DNA of 7,990 bases, taken from Clostridiaceae bacterium. Its GTDB lineage: Bacteria; Bacillota; Clostridia; Oscillospirales; Acutalibacteraceae. The notes beneath the pieces are model-generated. The model was not told the DNA's origin. It did no database searches and saw nothing but the letters and a program-made list of their open reading frames with translations. A program made the translations under genes and the position numbers. Below are positions 5,623 through 7,990 of this stretch, piece after piece; the first letter of the stretch is position 1, and every line of letters begins with the position of its first letter. The stretch lies in the NCBI GenBank assembly GCA_016293225.1, contig JAEDEQ010000075.1, forward strand, positions 1 to 7,990. Direction: 5' to 3'.

Positions 5623-6297
5623 ATGGAAAATGTTTTTTCGGGCGAGATTCTCAACATTACGCCGTTCAAAAAAGGCTTTGTTTTTGCCGCAAAGGGTCAG
5701 TCCTCCGACGGACGGCTTGTTGCAAATTTTTACGGCTACGACGCCGTAAACGACAAATTTACCCACATTAAAAAGAATGTATTCCTGAAGGTTAAGTTCG
5801 GCTTTGAATATGAGGAAATTGCCGCAACGCTCGGCGACTATGTTTCCTGCGATGTGGGCGTGCTCAACGACAACAAAATCATGGCCGTTTTTCCCAACGG
5901 CGAATACTATATCTTCAACACCGACGGCTCGGTCAACGTCTCCTCGCTTCTGACCTACCACGGCTCCCCCGTCTGCGACATTGCCGTTGACAATTCCTAT
6001 GTCTGGTGCGCCGTTCCGGGCGAAAACGCTATCATCAAATACTCTCCGCGCGAGGGCAGGATTCTGCTTCGGATCGGCGGAGGCGAAACAACCGCCTTTG
6101 AGCGCCCCTGCGCCGTTCACCTCATGGGAAGCACACTTTACATCTGCAACCAGGCCTCCAAAAAAATCCGCACGCTGAACATCACCACAAACTCCGTCAG
6201 GGACTACCGCGTTTTTAACGAAAAGGTCTATAAATACATTAACGTTGCCTCAAGAGAGTTTGTCTGGCTGCAATCGGGGCTTTATCTGCTTGATTAA
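5623..6297 (+). CDS. Hypothetical small beta-propeller (NHL-like) protein
   Basis: I do not recognise this 224-residue protein as a named family. It has the alternating short beta-strand pattern of propeller repeats. The clearest units are around 117-148 (CDIAVDNSYVWCAVPGENA, then an IIKYSPREG turn) and 160-193 (ERPCAVHLMGSTLYICNQ, then SKKIRTLNITTN), which match the NHL/YVTN style in which a predicted value is followed by a residue-rich turn. Similar but looser units occur at 8-40 and 72-105. There is no signal peptide or membrane segment, so it should be cytosolic. At this length it holds roughly four to five blades, so it may be a partial ring or need a partner. No catalytic residues can be named. 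AAAGGGG (5606-5612) lies 10 nt before the ATG. It is transcribed alone, divergently from the esterase. Confidence 0.75.
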   Translation: MENVFSGEILNITPFKKGFVFAAKGQSSDGRLVANFYGYDAVNDKFTHIKKNVFLKVKFGFEYEEIAATLGDYVSCDVGVLNDNKIMAVFPNGEYYIFNTDGSVNVSSLLTYHGSPVCDIAVDNSYVWCAVPGENAIIKYSPREGRILLRIGGGETTAFERPCAVHLMGSTLYICNQASKKIRTLNITTNSVRDYRVFNEKVYKYINVASREFVWLQSGLYLLD

Positions 6298-6335
6298 ATA
6301 CGGTGTTATCACTTGTCAATCTGAACTCAAAACAT

Positions 6336-6371
6336 CTGCCGCCTGATCATTTTTGAACAGACGGCAGTTTT
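6336..6371. terminator. Bidirectional terminator between convergent genes
   Basis: A long hairpin has an outer stem CTGCCG/CGGCAG (6336-6341 with 6362-6367), then a C-A mismatch, CTG/CAG (6343-6345 with 6358-6360), an A-A mismatch, TCA/TGA (6347-6349 with 6354-6356) and a TTTT loop. On the plus strand TTTTCTATTTGTTT follows, and on the minus strand the stem is followed by ATGTTTTGAG. It lies 38 bp after the propeller stop and 14 bp beyond the symporter stop, so it can serve both transcripts, better on the plus strand. Confidence 0.75.
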
Positions 6372-6385
6372 CTATTTGTTTCGGT

Positions 6386-7915
6386 TTAAACAGTCTCTTG
6401 CAAAGAAGAAGCTTTCTCTGCGTCTTCTTCGGCAAGGGCGGCGCGGCGCTTTGCAAGCTCCTCAACCATTTTGCGGTGATCTTTTCCGGTAATTCTGTAA
6501 AAGTGCATCGGTATGAGCATGAGAAGATATCCAACTACGGGAGCAAGAGTGGTCAGAAGGAACAGCGCCCAGCGTGTTGCGCTGTTTTGAACAAGCGAAC
6601 CGTTTGTATGCGGTGTGTACTTTGTTTTTGCAAGAACGTCCAGTCCGACGGAAGCGGAAAACGAATTTTCAATCTTTCCGGTAAAGGACATTATGGCAAG
6701 CATAATTCCCTCAACCCGTGTTCCGGTCTTATACTCAACATAGTCAACCGTTTCAACCTCCATCTCTTTTTGAATGAGGTTTTTGAACTCAAGCGGTATT
6801 GTTGAAAGTCCGGTGAACAAAACAACAAGGATACCTGTAAACAGCGAAACGGAAGCGTCCACGCCCTTTTTCATCAGTCCGCTGTATGTTGTTGCCGCAA
6901 AAACAAGGTGTATCAGTATTGCGCAAACGCAGCAAAGTCTGTACAGCTTTCTTGAATCGACCTTTTCTTTGAATTTCTCAATAATCTTCGGAACAATGAT
7001 TCCGGCAAGGAACAGACCCGGAGCCTTGATAACGTCAATCGCAACATTATACTTCCTGTTGAACATCAAATCGGAAACGAAAAACGCAGAAACCTGCTCC
7101 GGTATCTTGCAGAAGATGAAAGCAAGATTTGCAAGGAACAGCATGAACAACGGCTGATTTTTGAAAAGCAGCGATAAGCATTGTTTTACCGAGGGCGTGT
7201 CCTCGTGGTGCGCAATCCTCTCCTTTGTGTTTTTATATGTCATTCTTGTCAGGAGAATTATGCCGGCCGCCGAAATGCAGGCGGCAACAAGGTACGCCGT
7301 TTCCTGGTGGTCCTTGAGATACGGCAAAAACGCCGCGCCGGAAACGAGCGCAGCCGGTATTGCGCCGACTATTGCGCGGACTATTGAGCTGATTCCGAAA
7401 AGCTTTGTCCTTTCAACGCCGTCCGGAGTGATTGAAAACGCAAGCGCACCCATCGGGATATCGAAAGCGGTGTATGTAACGTCAAGCATGACGAACAGAA
7501 CGGTTGTGTAAAGAATGTTGAACCAGAGCGGAGCGTTTCCCGAGCCGACAAAAAACAGCACCATAACAGCCGAAACAAAAAACGGCGCCCACTTGATATA
7601 CGGCCGCATCTGACCGTTTTTCGTCCGGGTTCTGTCAACAAGCACACCCATGACGGGGTCGTTGATTGCGTCAAAAATTCCGCAGTAAAAACGGATTCTT
7701 TTGGTAACGTCCATCGCTCTGTCGCCGAGAGCAACAAAGAGAATGTTTGCAATGAACTGATTGACATATTTTGAGCTGGTCATGCTCGTGCACATTCCCT
7801 GCGCGCCGCGTCCGAGCGCATAGCTGAGAGTTTCGCGCCAGGTGAGGCAGCCCTCCTCGCCGGTTTCATCGTTCCTGACGATTTTTGTGTTAAGAAAACC
7901 TTTTATCCGTCCCAT
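6386..7915 (-). CDS. GPH-family sugar:cation symporter (MFS)
   Basis: This 509-residue inner-membrane transporter belongs to the glycoside-pentoside-hexuronide:cation symporter family (the MelB/XylP type) and should import a sugar or glycoside with Na+ or H+. The family signature is clear: DAINDPVMGVLVDRTRTKNG begins at 82 with Asp82 and Asp86, continuing to the MRPYIKW stretch that ends at 109, and DYVEYKTGTRVEG is at 391-403. About 12 hydrophobic segments are spread over 30-475. A charged, helical cytoplasmic tail (RITGKDHRKMVEELAKRR region, 474-491) ends the protein, followed by an Ala/Glu-rich stretch. GGAG (7923-7926) lies 7 nt before the ATG. No glycosidase, kinase or regulator adjoins it in the window, so the sugar cannot be inferred. 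It appears intact. Confidence 0.92.
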   Translation of the reverse strand: MGRIKGFLNTKIVRNDETGEEGCLTWRETLSYALGRGAQGMCTSMTSSKYVNQFIANILFVALGDRAMDVTKRIRFYCGIFDAINDPVMGVLVDRTRTKNGQMRPYIKWAPFFVSAVMVLFFVGSGNAPLWFNILYTTVLFVMLDVTYTAFDIPMGALAFSITPDGVERTKLFGISSIVRAIVGAIPAALVSGAAFLPYLKDHQETAYLVAACISAAGIILLTRMTYKNTKERIAHHEDTPSVKQCLSLLFKNQPLFMLFLANLAFIFCKIPEQVSAFFVSDLMFNRKYNVAIDVIKAPGLFLAGIIVPKIIEKFKEKVDSRKLYRLCCVCAILIHLVFAATTYSGLMKKGVDASVSLFTGILVVLFTGLSTIPLEFKNLIQKEMEVETVDYVEYKTGTRVEGIMLAIMSFTGKIENSFSASVGLDVLAKTKYTPHTNGSLVQNSATRWALFLLTTLAPVVGYLLMLIPMHFYRITGKDHRKMVEELAKRRAALAEEDAEKASSLQETV

Positions 7916-7958
7916 TTTATCGCTCCGTTCACAGATTATTCAGAGGTTCCTTATATTA

Positions 7959-7987
7959 ATTATAGGTGAGCTGCCGCTCATTGTCAA
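7959..7987 (-). promoter_or_regulatory. Perfect consensus promoter of the symporter
   Basis: On the minus strand TTGACA (7982-7987) and TATAAT (7959-7964) are both perfect, with a 17-bp spacer. The transcription start is expected near 7952, giving a leader of about 35 nt. The spacer holds the palindrome TGAGC-tgcc-GCTCA (plus strand 7967-7980), a plausible operator. Confidence 0.85.
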
Positions 7988-7990
7988 CAA

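Noticed and set aside
5614..6120. 168-residue minus-strand open frame
   Set aside because: It is antisense to the propeller gene, which has a proper promoter and ribosome binding site. The minus frame has a repetitive composition with no domain and no upstream signals.
6314..6319. TTGACA-like -35 on the minus strand downstream of the symporter
   Set aside because: There is no matching -10 leading to a gene. It lies in the 3' intergenic region of convergent genes.

Overview
The window looks like chromosomal DNA from a low-to-moderate G+C Gram-positive anaerobe, most likely a gut-type member of the Clostridia (Oscillospirales/Ruminococcaceae-like). This rests on strong AGGAGG-type ribosome binding sites, near-consensus sigma-A promoters (TTGACA with 17-bp spacers), roughly 50% G+C and the style of the proteins. 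Genus and species cannot be read from it. There is no rRNA, tRNA, CRISPR array, transposase, phage gene or toxin-antitoxin pair.

Layout from left to right. Positions 1-163 hold a gene-free left edge, possibly part of an interspersed repeat, and a hairpin terminator. Positions 164-4076 are a minus-strand operon transcribed in the order glycerol kinase (glpK), Ldh_2-family malate/lactate-type dehydrogenase, malic enzyme. It has a clear promoter (4262-4290) and a leader of about 180 nt that can fold into an attenuator-like hairpin. Positions 4385-5380 encode a secreted alpha/beta-hydrolase (esterase) on the minus strand. A 242-bp divergent intergenic region (5381-5622) carries two face-away promoters and two palindromes. 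Positions 5623-6297 encode a small beta-propeller (NHL-like) protein of unknown role on the plus strand. A bidirectional terminator (6336-6371) separates it from a convergent minus-strand GPH-family sugar:cation symporter (6386-7915), whose perfect consensus promoter sits at the right edge.

How the genes fit together. The three-gene operon joins glycerol phosphorylation to two enzymes acting around malate/lactate and pyruvate. A reasonable inference is linked carbon and redox handling: glycerol enters glycolysis, and 2-hydroxyacid oxidoreduction plus malic enzyme balance NAD(P)H. The substrate of the dehydrogenase is not fixed by sequence. The esterase could release substrates outside the cell and the symporter could import a sugar, but neither is in an operon with the other, so that link is weak.

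No new multi-gene system is evident; the genes belong to known families or are a single hypothetical. The observations most worth a second look are regulatory: a near-perfect 24-bp dyad just upstream of the propeller gene's promoter, a palindrome inside the spacer of the symporter promoter, a three-copy 9-mer and folded leader in front of glpK, and a glycerol kinase that appears to lack the usual regulatory sites.
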